Counted from the stretch's first letter, positions 55,446 to 64,000 are shown. The stretch: 64,000 nt of DNA from Pontibacter kalidii (GCF_026278245.1 NZ_CP111079.1:4106501-4170500), one strand, 5' to 3'. A program made the numbers and translations. The notes: generated by a model not told the origin, from the letters alone.

Positions 55446-55860
55446 CTCCCTGCAGCGTTACCACCACCGTACGCTTGGAGGCGTGGTCGCGGTGCTCGCA
55501 GAGGTAGATGCCCTGCCAGGTGCCCAGGTTAAACTGCCCGTCGCGGATGGGTATGGTAACGGATGTACCGAGCATGGCAGCCTTCAGGTGAGCCGGCATG
55601 TCATCGGAGCCCTCCAGCGTATGGCGGTAGTAAGGCTGGTTCTCGGGCACCATATGGTTAAAGTGGCGCTCGAAATCCTGCCGCACGGTGGGGTCAGCGT
55701 TCTCGTTTATGGTCAGGCTGGCGGAGGTGTGCTTGATGAAGATGTGTGCCAAGCCAACGTTTATACCTTCAAGTTCAGGCAGCTGCGCCTCCAGCAAGTC
55801 TGTTATCAAATGAAATCCGCGCTTAACGGCCGGAAGCCTTATCTCTTTCTGAAACCACAT
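55441..55860 (-). CDS. YjbQ/UPF0047 family protein
   Basis: 139 residues. GINVGLAHIFIKHTSASLTINE carries the conserved HTSA and the histidine-bearing segment; LTINENADPTVRQDFERHF and FNLGTWQGIYLCEHRDH are diagnostic of UPF0047. Members have been proposed as secondary thiamine phosphate synthases; physiological role is uncertain. The stop codon lies within the right arm of the 34-nt inverted repeat. Confidence 0.93.
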   Translation of the reverse strand: MWFQKEIRLPAVKRGFHLITDLLEAQLPELEGINVGLAHIFIKHTSASLTINENADPTVRQDFERHFNHMVPENQPYYRHTLEGSDDMPAHLKAAMLGTSVTIPIRDGQFNLGTWQGIYLCEHRDHASKRTVVVTLQGD

Positions 55861-55872
55861 AAAGTATAATTT

Positions 55873-56021
55873 TGAATGAGTGGATGTGTGAATGAGTGCA
55901 TGATCTTTTTAAGGGATCAAGACAGACTCTTTATCTGGTTAAAGCCTGTATGCGCAAGTATAAGTATAGCCACAGAATTTATAGCAACTTTTATTCACAC
56001 ATTCACTCAACCACTCATTCA
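55873..56021. repeat. Inverted repeat upstream of the YjbQ gene
   Basis: TGAATGAGTGGATGTGTG (55873-55898 in full) recurs inverted at 55996-56021 with 3 differences in 26 bases. The arm pair encloses about 100 AT-rich bases with two adjoining AAGTATA heptamers. Confidence 0.65.
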
Positions 56022-56030
56022 GCATTGATT

Positions 56031-57401
56031 TTAATCTATCGTACGTTCATACGCGCCTGCGTCGGGTTGGGTACTGCTGCGGGTGGCGCCTTTTATGTCC
56101 TGACGTATGGCTGGCAGTACTTTGGCTGCGCCGCTGGCAGGGGAGAGGGTATCGAGGCTGAAATCATACTTGGGAGGCGCCTTAAACTTTGGCTCGGTGT
56201 TCAGAATATTGTTTTCGGAGAATTGTGCTTTATGCCTTTCGGTGCGTAGCAGGTTGCTGGTTACCTCCGTGGCGGCGGTGGCCGGCTCTACCACTACCTC
56301 ATCCGAGGTGCTGTAGCCATCCGAGTACACAATCGAGTTCACCAGCCGCAGCGAAGTAGGCTGGTCCACAATCTCCGTTTCAGGTATAAAATCGACTACG
56401 GCCAGCAGCGGCGTTTCGCGCTGCAACGGGTTCTGGTAGCTGGCAATGGTAGTATAGAGCAACTCATACTTGCCGCCGCCCAAGCCCCCGAAGCCATACT
56501 GCCCGCAATTATAGATGAGCGTATTCACCAGCCGCACCTCCGAGGTAAAGGCCACCACGCCACCGAGCATGGCATGCGCCACGATGCTTCCCTCTATCAA
56601 CGTGCCTGCCTTTCCCGGATTGTCTATGCGCACGCCGTAGACAGTGTTCTTCACATCCGCATACTTTATACTACTGCCCCCGCTGGTTGCCAGAATCCGG
56701 ATGCCTTCCCACTGGCCAGGCGCTGTGCGGTAATCCTCTTCGCGGCGGTAACCGCTAAAGCTCACCCGCTCCTGCGGCGTACCCTGCACCTGCAACTGCC
56801 CCGCCACCAGCAGTACCGATTTGTTGTAGCCGTAAATGCGGGCTCCTTTCTCGATGGTGAGGATGCCCCCCTCAGGCACCAGCACCGAATCCAGCAGCAC
56901 GTGTGGTTTATCGGCGGGCCAGGTGGTGGTGCCAATGCTGCCTTTGCGGTGAAAGTAGGCGTTTTGGCCGTAGGCCACCAGCTTCACGTTTTGCTGCTGC
57001 CCATTGGTGGTAAAAAGGATGGAGTCTGCCGCCAGGAAAGGCTGGTTCTGGTCTGAGGGGTTGATGTTGGCCTTTACGAGCACGTACAGGCTGTCGCCGC
57101 CGCGCAGCTCGAGGTTGTTTGCCAGCGGCGCCTGCACACCATTAATCGTGAGCTGGTAAGGAGAGGAAGCGGCACCTGCCAATGTGATCTCGCTGATGCG
57201 CACGGCCTTCTCGTTACGGTTGTACACTTTCAGGCGCTTGGTGATGCTGCCACGGCTCACGAAAACGGTATCAAACAGTACGGTGTCTGCCGAGAAAGCC
57301 AGCAGCGCCCCAGGGTCGGTGGTAATCACCTCCTCCTTGGGCTCACAGCCGAACACCGACAGCAGCAGGAACAGGGGCAGTATCGTGAGCAGGAACTTCA
57401 A
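56031..57401 (-). CDS. Parallel beta-helix lipoprotein
   Basis: 456 residues. Lipobox SVFGC. The chain is beta-rich with a DUF-like N-terminal part (FDTVFVSRGSITKRLKVYNR) that resembles an immunoglobulin-like P-x-F-type domain. From about residue 185 come right-handed beta-helix turns (ILTIEKGARIYGYNKSVLLV, SIKYADVKNTVYGVRI, SIVAHAMLGGVVAF). Ends with DAGAYER, a common finish of bacterial beta-helix proteins. Probably outer membrane lipoprotein, function unknown. Confidence 0.85.
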   Translation of the reverse strand: MKFLLTILPLFLLLSVFGCEPKEEVITTDPGALLAFSADTVLFDTVFVSRGSITKRLKVYNRNEKAVRISEITLAGAASSPYQLTINGVQAPLANNLELRGGDSLYVLVKANINPSDQNQPFLAADSILFTTNGQQQNVKLVAYGQNAYFHRKGSIGTTTWPADKPHVLLDSVLVPEGGILTIEKGARIYGYNKSVLLVAGQLQVQGTPQERVSFSGYRREEDYRTAPGQWEGIRILATSGGSSIKYADVKNTVYGVRIDNPGKAGTLIEGSIVAHAMLGGVVAFTSEVRLVNTLIYNCGQYGFGGLGGGKYELLYTTIASYQNPLQRETPLLAVVDFIPETEIVDQPTSLRLVNSIVYSDGYSTSDEVVVEPATAATEVTSNLLRTERHKAQFSENNILNTEPKFKAPPKYDFSLDTLSPASGAAKVLPAIRQDIKGATRSSTQPDAGAYERTID

Positions 57402-57570
57402 GTATAGTTATTCGTTGTTAGTTGTTCGTTATTGGAAAGTATGGATATGCATGAAGTAGGTTACGTAACAATTTAACCTTGCAACAATTTAGCAATTAAA
57501 AAGAAAAAGGATGCAGCGCCGCCATAATGCTGCACTACATCCCTTTCATTTATTTTTTAGCGCCTGTTGC

Positions 57571-58647
57571 TTATTCCGCTGTGGCGCCTTCTTTCAGTCT
57601 TTCTGCGTTCTCGGCAATACGAAGCTCCTCTACAAAGTCGTCAATGCCGCCGTCCATCACGTTGGGCAGGTTATACACGGTGTAGCCGATGCGGTGATCG
57701 GTTACGCGGCCCTGCGGGTAGTTGTAGGTACGGATCTTGTCGGAGCGGTCGCCGCCGCCTACCATGCTCTTGCGCTGGGCACCCTCGGCCTCGTTCTTCT
57801 TGGCCAGCTCCACTTCAAAGATACGCGAGCGGAGTACTGCCAGCGCCTTATCGTAGTTCTTGAGCTGTGATTTCTGGTCCTGGCACTGGGCCACGATACC
57901 CGTTGGGATGTGCGTCAGGCGCACGGCAGAGTACGTGGTGTTTACCGACTGACCACCCGGGCCGGAAGAACAGAAAAGGTCTTTGCGGATGTCGTTCATG
58001 TCGATCTCCACGTCGAACTCCTCGGCCTCCGGCAGCACCACTACCGACGCCACGGAAGTATGGATACGGCCCTGCGTTTCGGTGGCCGGCACGCGCTGCA
58101 CGCGGTGTACTCCCGACTCAAACTTCAGCTTGCCGTACACGTCCTCCCCGGATATGCCTACGATAATCTCTTTGTACCCTCCGGAGGTGCCTTCGGTAGC
58201 ATCCATCAGCTCCATTTTCCAGCCATGCTTCTCCGCGAAGCGGCTGTACATGCGGTACAGGTCGCCGGCAAAGATGGAGGCCTCGTCGCCGCCCGCCCCG
58301 GCACGGATCTCCATAATGATGTCCTTGCTGTCGTTCGGGTCTTTAGGGATCAGCAGCTCCTTCAGGGTGTCCTCCATGGCTTCGCGCTGCGGCAGCAGCT
58401 CGTCCAGTTCCTCCTTGGCCATCTCCCTGAAATCCTCGTCCTTCTCCGTAGCTATCACCTGCTTGGCGTTGTCGATGTTGCTCAGGATGTTCAGGTACTT
58501 CTTATATTCAACGACGATCTTGTCGAGGTCTTTATACTCTTTGTTCAGCGCCTTAAATTTCTTCATGTCGCTGGCCACATCCGGCTGGATAAGCAACTGG
58601 CTTACCTCTTCAAAACGCTGATTGATGGCTTCTAACTTATCTAACAT
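57571..58647 (-). CDS. prfA: Peptide chain release factor 1
   Basis: 358 residues. The GGQ motif is in [10 protein letters not shown] (about 230), catalysing peptidyl-tRNA hydrolysis. The codon-recognition PxT triplet is P-A-T in [14 protein letters not shown], indicating RF1 (UAA/UAG). The last part [17 protein letters not shown] is standard. No AAGTATA heptamer is present in this gene. A TATCTTTG box (58671-58678, minus) may be the promoter. Confidence 0.99.
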   Translation of the reverse strand: MLDKLEAINQRFEEVSQLLIQPDVASDMKKFKALNKEYKDLDKIVVEYKKYLNILSNIDNAKQVIATEKDEDFREMAKEELDELLPQREAMEDTLKELLIPKDPNDSKDIIMEIRAGAGGDEASIFAGDLYRMYSRFAEKHGWKMELMDATEGTSGGYKEIIVGISGEDVYGKLKFESGVHRVQRVPATETQGRIHTSVASVVVLPEAEEFDVEIDMNDIRKDLFCSSGPGGQSVNTTYSAVRLTHIPTGIVAQCQDQKSQLKNYDKALAVLRSRIFEVELAKKNEAEGAQRKSMVGGGDRSDKIRTYNYPQGRVTDHRIGYTVYNLPNVMDGGIDDFVEELRIAENAERLKEGATAE

Positions 58648-58861
58648 CGTGCTTTCCTGGTTTTAGGCTGCAAAGATACAAAATTGGGCTATAGGTTTTA
58701 TTATCCTCCTTAACCGCTTTAAGTATAATTTTGTCGCCTTAATTTATTCTAAGCTATAACTTTAAAGCTGCGGGTATAGTTTCAGGAGAGAGGGGAGGAT
58801 GCGCCGGAAATTACGATATAGACCATATCTATAAAGGGATAAATTAAATCTATCTAAACTA
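58648..58861. other. Divergent intergenic region prfA / thioredoxin
   Basis: AT-rich divergent spacer containing the prfA promoter candidate at 58671-58678 (minus) and one heptamer. No gene. Confidence 0.5.
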
Positions 58862-58894
58862 TTGCCTTACTTCCGACTGAAACATTTACTTTTG
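58862..58894 (+). promoter_or_regulatory. Promoter of thioredoxin-DUF6952 operon
   Basis: TTG (58862-58864), 22-base spacer, TACTTTTG (58887-58894). Spacer is slightly long, but the -7 box is perfect. Confidence 0.6.
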
Positions 58895-58948
58895 ACTTTG
58901 GTTATATAGGGATAGAACGAATTTACGTAAATCACAAAAAGAAGAAAT

Positions 58949-59269
58949 ATGGCTGTTATAGTAGCAACTGACAACGATTTTAACGAAGTACTGAACGCAA
59001 ACCAGAAAGTGGTGGTGAAATACTATGCCGACTGGTGTGGCAGCTGCCGCCTGTTCTCGCCTAAGTTCAAGCGTTTGTCCGACGACGAGGCTTTTGCCAA
59101 CGTGGCTTTCGTGGATGTGAACGCCGAGACCAGCCCGGAGGCGCGCAAATTGGCTAACGTAACGAACCTGCCAACTTTCGCCATCTTCAAAAACGGCCAG
59201 CTGGTAGATTCCGTGGCTGCCAGCAAAGAGGAAGCCGTTCGTGAACTGATCCATAAACTAGACGCCTAA
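58949..59269 (+). CDS. Thioredoxin family protein
   Basis: 106 residues, a complete thioredoxin fold. Active site WCGSCR with Cys30 and Cys33; the cis-proline segment is NLPTFAIFKNGQ. WCGSC instead of WCGPC is a variant in this Bacteroidota group. No signal peptide: cytoplasmic. 7 bases before the DUF6952 gene. Confidence 0.95.
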   Translation: MAVIVATDNDFNEVLNANQKVVVKYYADWCGSCRLFSPKFKRLSDDEAFANVAFVDVNAETSPEARKLANVTNLPTFAIFKNGQLVDSVAASKEEAVRELIHKLDA

Positions 59270-59276
59270 GCATACT

Positions 59277-59519
59277 ATGAAGATACCTGCTATAAAGAAA
59301 CTGGTTGAGAATTATAACCTGGACGAGTTAATGGCCGCAGAGGCCGCTATTGTGGATGAACAGCAGCCTGCCATTGAGGTGGGGGGCGACGACGAGGGCG
59401 AGCAGCTGACGCACGTGCTGGCCGCCGTCTGGATACTGAATGACATGGAAGACAATGGTACCGACTTTAAAACCGCCCTGCGTTCCTATACGCAGAAGGT
59501 GCGTGTTTCCATCAGCTAA
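59277..59519 (+). CDS. Small conserved protein, DUF6952-like
   Basis: 80 residues: MKIPAIKKLVENYNLDELMA, acidic middle, HVLAAVWILNDMEDNGTDFK. I recognise it as the small protein commonly encoded right after this thioredoxin in Bacteroidota (DUF6952). Function unknown; operon suggests a redox partner or regulator. Confidence 0.8.
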   Translation: MKIPAIKKLVENYNLDELMAAEAAIVDEQQPAIEVGGDDEGEQLTHVLAAVWILNDMEDNGTDFKTALRSYTQKVRVSIS

Positions 59520-59538
59520 AAGCTACCTGAAATATCCT

Positions 59539-59585
59539 ATAAAGCGCTGCGGCCAACGTAAAATACGTTGGCCGCAGCGCTTTAT
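59539..59585 (+). terminator. Long perfect terminator hairpin
   Basis: 22-bp perfect stem (59539-59560 / 59564-59585) with AAA loop, GC core GCGCTGCGGCC. Ends the thioredoxin operon. The T-run is weak (TTTATA), so it may also serve as a bidirectional block. Confidence 0.75.
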
Positions 59586-59622
59586 ACGTTGTAGAGCCTA
59601 TCCCTTGTAAAGTAAAGGTTTC

Positions 59623-60234
59623 CTAAATGTTGCTCTTCGAGAAGTAGTCTTCTGCCAGCTTGCTGCCTTTGTCGGTGCAGAGGCCGCGCACATAGTATAG
59701 GTAGATGCTCCGGAAAACCTCGCCCATCTCGTAGCGGTCTGGCGGGAAAACGTGCGGGTTAATGATGAGGTTAAACTGCTCCAGGATGATCTTGGTAACC
59801 AGCTGCAGGTTGATGTCCTTCCGGAAATAGCCCTGCACCACTCCTTTGTTTATCACTCCGAAATTCAGGTCGTGGTTATAGGTGTTGAGGTGGTCCAGGC
59901 ACAACTGCCATACCTGCGGATAAAACTGTTGCATGTCATAGATATAGACCGGGCTGATTGCCTGCAGTTCCCTGATGCCGTGCAGCAGCAGCAGGATAAT
60001 CTCCTCCACCGGGTTTCTGGCACTCTGCAGCAGCTCCTGGTCGCGCTGCTCCCCCAGGTACAAATCGTGTTGCACCACCTGCCGCACCATGTCGGCTTTG
60101 CTGGAGAACAAGGCGTTGTAGTCGCTCTGCTGTATTCCCAACCGCTCCATTAGCTCCTCTTCCGTATGGCGCTCTATCCCCTCACTCTTGAATACCTGAA
60201 GTAGCTGACCTAAAATTATTTCTGGTAAAACCAT
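59623..60234 (-). CDS. TetR/AcrR family transcriptional regulator
   Basis: 203 residues. An N-terminal helix-turn-helix region (TEEELMERLGIQQSDYNALFSSKADMV) is TetR type, though degenerate; the rest is helical (VEEIILLLLHGIRELQAISP, LQLVTKIILEQFNLIIN). It lies downstream of the carotenoid operon on the same strand. A palindrome overlapping its -7 box (60322-60339) could be its own operator. Confidence 0.85.
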   Translation of the reverse strand: MVLPEIILGQLLQVFKSEGIERHTEEELMERLGIQQSDYNALFSSKADMVRQVVQHDLYLGEQRDQELLQSARNPVEEIILLLLHGIRELQAISPVYIYDMQQFYPQVWQLCLDHLNTYNHDLNFGVINKGVVQGYFRKDINLQLVTKIILEQFNLIINPHVFPPDRYEMGEVFRSIYLYYVRGLCTDKGSKLAEDYFSKSNI

Positions 60235-60321
60235 GTATGTAAAAATACCTTATCCCGCAGCAACAGCATAGCCTGCTTTCTGATGACCTTTTCTTTTGGT
60301 AAAGGGGTCTTAAACACAGGT

Positions 60322-60339
60322 TACCTTTTTCCAAAGGTA
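60322..60339 (-). promoter_or_regulatory. Promoter box and palindrome of the TetR gene
   Basis: TACCTTTTTCCAAAGGTA (60322-60339) is a palindrome (7-bp arms, 4-base spacer). On the minus strand its left half contains TACCTTTG, a TAnnTTTG box. An operator overlapping the promoter suggests autoregulation; inference. Confidence 0.45.
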
Positions 60340-60372
60340 CATATTTTTTTTTCTATCATGGAAAACAGAAAA

Positions 60373-61053
60373 TTATAGCAGCCCGAAAATACCCACGAAA
60401 AAGAGCAGCTGCACCAGGTAAACGAAAGGGGCCAACCGGTTTTTTTTATAGATGGATGCCCGCTGGAAGTACACCTGCAGCCCCAGCGCCACCAAAAACC
60501 AGCCCGCAAAGTTGCTAAGCGGTATCTGCCCGCCCTGCCAGTCCCAGAAGTCGAACCGCATGGCCACCGGCTCTATGAAAAAATCGAGCAGCAGCATGAG
60601 CAGCGTGCCAACTATGGCTTTTGCCCACCAGGGCAGGCGCGCATAGTTGCTGATGTGGCCGGTGCTGTAGACCAGCATCAGCCAGTTCAGGCCGATCAGC
60701 AGGGGCACCTCCCATACTTTCACGCCCAGCGCCGCGCCGTAGGCATACTCCCCGAACAGCAGGCCGGTATGCACGCCCAGCACCTCCGAGAAAAAACCCA
60801 CGGCCCACACCACCACCGCAAAAAGTATAAACGCCGCGTTCCAGCAGCGGTGGAAGGCAAAGAGTAGCGTGTTGGTGAGCAGCAGGTTCATGGGGGTGAG
60901 GTTCTGGAAATACTCCGGCCTGCCGCTGAACATCAAGCCCCAAAACCCAACCGCATGGAAGATAACAAGTATAGCCACGGCCAGCGGCAGCGCATACTTT
61001 TTATACTTGGCGGCAACGGGTGCTAGGGCAGGTGCGGTCGTGGTGTCAGGCAT
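60373..61053 (-). CDS. cruF: Carotenoid 1,2-hydratase CruF-like membrane protein
   Basis: 226 residues from ATG 61053 (MPDTTTAPALAP), which overlaps the crtD stop by 8 bases; a start eleven codons upstream overlaps more. Seven or so transmembrane helices; VLGVHTGLLFGEYAYGAALG and MLLLDFFIEPVAMRFDFWDW are typical of the DUF422/CruF family. It would hydrate the psi end of carotenoids, giving the 1'-hydroxy group needed by CrtD. Last gene of the carotenoid operon. Confidence 0.9.
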   Translation of the reverse strand: MPDTTTAPALAPVAAKYKKYALPLAVAILVIFHAVGFWGLMFSGRPEYFQNLTPMNLLLTNTLLFAFHRCWNAAFILFAVVVWAVGFFSEVLGVHTGLLFGEYAYGAALGVKVWEVPLLIGLNWLMLVYSTGHISNYARLPWWAKAIVGTLLMLLLDFFIEPVAMRFDFWDWQGGQIPLSNFAGWFLVALGLQVYFQRASIYKKNRLAPFVYLVQLLFFVGIFGLL

Positions 61054-62548
61054 GGTGTTTTGGGGATTTAGCGGGTGAGGGGGCAACGGCAGGCACCAGC
61101 TCGCTCACGATTTTGGCCGAGAGCAGGCACAGCGGAATGCCCCCGCCGGGGTGTACGCTGCCGCCGCAGAAGTATAAGCCTTTTAACCTGGAGCTGAAGT
61201 TGGGGTGGCGCAAAAAAGCGGCCATGCGGTTGTTGGAGCTGCTGCCGTACAGGGCCCCGCCAAACGAAGAGGTGCGGCTTTCGATCAGCAGCGGGTCCAG
61301 CAACTGCTCTTCCTCAATGAGCGGCGAAATATCGGTGCCCAGCATTTTGCTCAGCTTCTGCAGCACCGCCTGCCGGGTGGCTGTGGTTAGCTGCTGCCAG
61401 TCCTGCCCCTGGTTGTGCGGCACGTTTACCATCACAAACCAGTTCTCCCCGCCTGCAGGCGCGTCCTGCGGGTCAGTTTTGGAAGTGATGTTGATGTACA
61501 CGGTAGGGTCGGGGCTGACGGTTTTATACTTGAAGATGTGCTCAAACTCATCTTTATAGTCCTGGCTGAAGAAGATGTTGTGCACGTGCAGCTGTGGGAA
61601 TTCGTGCCTGATACCCCAGTAGAAGATAAGCGCCGAACTGGAGCGCGGCTGCTGCAGCGTTTGCTCCGGCGCTTTTTGGTTGGGCAGGAGCTTGCGGTAC
61701 GTGGGCACCACATCCATATTGCTGACCACCACATTGGCTGTATACGTTGCGTGGCTGGTTTCTACGCCGGTTATACTTTTACCTGAGGTTAAAATCTGCT
61801 TTACGGGTTCGTTATACTTAAATGCCACGCCCAGTTCCTCCGCCAGTTGTACCAGGCTAGCCGCGATGGCATACATGCCGCCCTCCGGATAGAAGGCGCC
61901 GACGTTGTGCTCCAGGTGCGGAATGATGTTGAGCGTGCCGGGCGCCTGGTACGGGTCGGAGCCGTTGTAGGTAGCAAACCTGTCGAGCAGCTGCACCATA
62001 CGCGGATCGGAGAACTGGCTGGCGTTGGCCTGGTGCATGGTGGTGGTCAGGCCGAGATCGGAGAGGCAGCCCAATGCCTTCAGCACGTCGGGGCTCAGGT
62101 AAGTATCGAGCCGGTGCAGCGACTTCTGCAGGAACGTGCCGGCGGTGCCCTGGTAGAGCCGCGCGCTTTTCCGCAACGCCTCCCGCACCGCCTGCCCTGG
62201 CACCCCCAGCTGCTGCTCGGCCTCCCCGGCAAACTTTCCGGCGTCGGCCCAGGCCTTTACGTGGCTGCCGTCGGGCCAGAAGTAGTGCGTGATCGGGTCG
62301 AGGCGGGTGTAGCGGAAGTAGTCGGAGGGGGTACGGCCAGCCAGCGTGAACAGCTCATCCACCAGGTGCGGCAGCGTGAACAGCGAGGGGCCGGCATCGA
62401 ATCTATACTTGCCCAGCCAGAACTCCTGCATCTTGCCGCCAAAAGTAGGGTTGGCCTCCAGCACCGTGACCTCATAGCCTTTCACGGCCAGGCGCACGGC
62501 TGTGGCAATGCCTCCTATACCCGCCCCGATGATGGCTGCCTTCCTCAT
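61046..62548 (-). CDS. crtD: CrtD/CrtI-type carotenoid desaturase (probable 1-hydroxycarotenoid 3,4-desaturase)
   Basis: 500 residues. The FAD motif is AAIIGAGIGGIATAVRLAVK; KYRFDAGPSLFTLPHLVDEL and the C-terminal GLYFCGGSVHPGGGIPLCLL are those of the CrtI superfamily. ALIFYWGIRHEFPQLHVHNI and INVPHNQGQDW-like segments match Bacteroidota CrtD better than phytoene desaturase CrtI. With CruF next to it, it would form 3,4-unsaturated 1-hydroxycarotenoids (flexixanthin-, saproxanthin- or myxol-type pigments). Overlaps cruF by 8 bases. CrtI cannot be excluded. Confidence 0.9.
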   Translation of the reverse strand: MRKAAIIGAGIGGIATAVRLAVKGYEVTVLEANPTFGGKMQEFWLGKYRFDAGPSLFTLPHLVDELFTLAGRTPSDYFRYTRLDPITHYFWPDGSHVKAWADAGKFAGEAEQQLGVPGQAVREALRKSARLYQGTAGTFLQKSLHRLDTYLSPDVLKALGCLSDLGLTTTMHQANASQFSDPRMVQLLDRFATYNGSDPYQAPGTLNIIPHLEHNVGAFYPEGGMYAIAASLVQLAEELGVAFKYNEPVKQILTSGKSITGVETSHATYTANVVVSNMDVVPTYRKLLPNQKAPEQTLQQPRSSSALIFYWGIRHEFPQLHVHNIFFSQDYKDEFEHIFKYKTVSPDPTVYINITSKTDPQDAPAGGENWFVMVNVPHNQGQDWQQLTTATRQAVLQKLSKMLGTDISPLIEEEQLLDPLLIESRTSSFGGALYGSSSNNRMAAFLRHPNFSSRLKGLYFCGGSVHPGGGIPLCLLSAKIVSELVPAVAPSPAKSPKHHA

Positions 62549-62608
62549 ACTTTCCTATACGGCATTATACTTTTTGTGCAGTAAACTGATGGGGTGGGGG
62601 AAAGGTTT

Positions 62609-63049
62609 TTATACTTTCCCGAACTCCCGCTGGTAAACCGGCTTCCGCATGCCGAACTGCACCTTCATGAGCGGGTAGAGCAGCAAATCCAGCGGTTTAA
62701 AGCCGGTGCTGTACGTGATGATATCATGAATCACGGCGCCGCTGCCATTTTTGGAAACCAGGTGCTTGTGATGCCATACTTTTAGCGGCGGCGGCAGTTC
62801 CTGGCCCTGGTCTACAAAGTACGCCTCGGTGCCGGTTATACTTCTCTCGGTGATCAGGCTGGTCCAGCGGAAGGATTTGATGCCGGTCTGCAGCTCTACC
62901 GCCACCACATCGCCGGGCCCGGAGCCATCGAAGCGCAGCAGCTTTAGCCTGGGGTAGGGCGGGGAGAGCTTCCCGAACAGCTGCTCATCAAAGGCGTTGA
63001 ATACGCTGAGGTAGTCCTGGCTGACGTATGTGCTGAGGTGGAGCTGCAT
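62609..63049 (-). CDS. SRPBCC family protein of the carotenoid cluster
   Basis: 146 residues with a START/Bet v1-like ligand-binding fold: MQLHLSTYVSQDYLSVFNAF, VVAVELQTGIKSFRW, WHHKHLVSKNGSGAVIHDII and LLLYPLMKVQFGMRK. Proteins of this type are found in carotenoid clusters of Bacteroidota; the role is unknown, perhaps ligand binding. First gene of the operon, 60 bases before crtD. Confidence 0.82.
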   Translation of the reverse strand: MQLHLSTYVSQDYLSVFNAFDEQLFGKLSPPYPRLKLLRFDGSGPGDVVAVELQTGIKSFRWTSLITERSITGTEAYFVDQGQELPPPLKVWHHKHLVSKNGSGAVIHDIITYSTGFKPLDLLLYPLMKVQFGMRKPVYQREFGKV

Positions 63050-63095
63050 TTTGTAATTGATGAATTGTGTGATTGCTGGTTTTGCAGTGCCGGGT

Positions 63096-63136
63096 CAAAC
63101 CACCCCTACTCCTCCTTAACCAAGGAGGGGAGTTCT
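63096..63136. repeat. GGAGGGG-family palindrome
   Basis: AACCACCCCTACTCCTCC, TTAACCAA, GGAGGGGAGTT: a full copy between the helicase and SRPBCC genes. The rest of 63050-63276 has no gene. Confidence 0.85.
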
Positions 63137-63276
63137 TACTTACTCCTTTCAACCACCTCCGGGCCTTAAAGTTATACTCCCATAAAAAAAGAAACGCCGC
63201 TGCATGTATACTTGCGGCGGCGTTTTTATACTTTCTACTGAAAAACAATTATCAATCAACAACCAACAATCAAGCC

Positions 63277-64000
63277 TTAACTCAGCAGGTTGTCAATATC
63301 CTCTTTGGTGAGGCTCTTGATCACGGTTTCGTCAGTGCTGATGAGGTCGGTAACGAGCCGTATCTTGCGGTTTTGCAGCGCCAGTATCTTTTCCTCCACC
63401 GTGTCCTTGGTGATGAACTTATAGGTGAACACCGTGTTCTGCTGCCCGATGCGGTGCGCGCGGTCTATGGCCTGCGCCTCTACGGCCGGGTTCCACCAGG
63501 GGTCAAGTATAAACACATAGTCGGCAGCAGTCAGGTTCAGGCCCACGCCACCGGCCTTCAGCGAGATCAGGAACACCTGTATACTTTCGTCTTTCTGGAA
63601 ACGCTCTACCTGCTCGTGGCGGTTCTTGGTGTTGCCGTCCAGGTAGGTATACGTTATCTCCCGCTTATCCAAGGACCTCTTAATGATCTCGAGGTGCTTC
63701 ACGAACTGACTGAATATCAAAACTTTATGCCCCTTACTTACCACATCCATGGTTTTATGGACCACTTCCTTCAGCTTGCCTGAGCTTCCTTCGTAGCCCG
63801 GATCGGTCATCAGGGGGTGGTTGGCGATCTGGCGCAGTTTGGTGAGGCCCTGCAAGAGCATGAACTGGGTGTTCCCCGGGCCGTTCTCCTCCAGGTTCGT
63901 CAGGATCTTGTTGCGGTAAAAGGACTTCGTTTCCTCATAGGCGTGCTCCTGCTCCTCCGTCATCTTGCAGAAGGTGGTACTCTCTATCTTTTCGGGCAGC
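63277..64000 (-). CDS. SNF2/DEAD-like helicase, C-terminal part (5' end beyond window)
   Basis: 241 residues are visible, running in from the window edge; an internal Met at 63963 is not the start. The region contains the helicase C domain with KVLIFSQFVKHLEIIKRSLD (motif IV), FLISLKAGGVGLNL (motif V) and DRAHRIGQQNTVFTYKFI (motif VI), as in SNF2/HepA-type ATPases. TVEEKILALQNRK follows as usual. It remodels protein-DNA complexes using ATP. The C-terminus KEDIDNLLS is normal for this family. Confidence 0.97.
   Translation of the reverse strand, partial: LPEKIESTTFCKMTEEQEHAYEETKSFYRNKILTNLEENGPGNTQFMLLQGLTKLRQIANHPLMTDPGYEGSSGKLKEVVHKTMDVVSKGHKVLIFSQFVKHLEIIKRSLDKREITYTYLDGNTKNRHEQVERFQKDESIQVFLISLKAGGVGLNLTAADYVFILDPWWNPAVEAQAIDRAHRIGQQNTVFTYKFITKDTVEEKILALQNRKIRLVTDLISTDETVIKSLTKEDIDNLLS

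Overview
The window is a stretch of chromosome from a member of the phylum Bacteroidota, most likely order Cytophagales, family Hymenobacteraceae (Pontibacter-like). The grounds are PorP/SprF and type IX secretion (T9SS) sorting domains, promoters of the form TTG-N19/20-TAnnTTTG instead of sigma70 -10 boxes, eukaryote-like class Ia ribonucleotide reductase genes, a CruF/CrtD carotenoid cluster, and mostly GC-rich genes separated by AT-rich or repeat-filled gaps. The genus is inference. Both ends cut genes: an adhesin at the left and an SNF2-type helicase at the right.

Layout. 1-8.4 kb: two very large secreted surface proteins (an ice-binding-type DUF3494/DUF11/PKD-like protein and a gliding-motility-type protein with a type B sorting domain) plus their PorP/SprF partner. 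8.8-13.5 kb: a conserved nuclease-like protein, then a glycosyltransferase / UDP-galactopyranose mutase / GH1-like glycosidase operon. 14-21.4 kb: DUF2167 protein, initiator tRNA-Met, an Omp85-type outer membrane protein, HemW, and a cyclase-CtlX-GNAT operon. 21.4-27.8 kb: metF and metH, metH behind a SAM-I riboswitch, then rpmA and rplU. 27.8-32.1 kb: an AT-rich region with DnaA boxes, nrdB and nrdA. 32.1-36.3 kb: an accessory patch with twin perfect hairpins, an AT-rich GT14 glycosyltransferase, a frameshifted DUF4325 gene, a decayed RAYT transposase beside two REP-like elements, a lipoprotein and a frameshifted D-lactate dehydrogenase. 36.8-50.7 kb: small envelope and hypothetical proteins, an Hsp20 gene behind a sigma54-type promoter, RlpA, a ZIP transporter, a methyltransferase and nadC. 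50.9-59.5 kb: gpmI, a lipoprotein, an M43 metalloprotease with a T9SS tag, YjbQ, a beta-helix lipoprotein, prfA, thioredoxin. 59.6-64 kb: a TetR regulator, the cruF-crtD-SRPBCC carotenoid operon and the helicase fragment.

Together the genes cover core metabolism (methionine/folate, deoxynucleotides, NAD, glycolysis, translation) interleaved with T9SS-exported surface proteins, envelope biogenesis and pigment synthesis.

The strongest unexplained signal is not a gene. The heptamer AAGTATA (or TATACTT) occurs about 129 times by hand count, against about 8 expected for equal base composition. It lies in genes and gaps, on both strands and in all reading frames, but is absent from the first 3.7 kb. 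Other signals worth attention are the metH leader, whose alternative helices imply translational switching; several families of intergenic palindromes; and the twin hairpins after nrdA, which share an apex and keep perfect pairing despite different stems.
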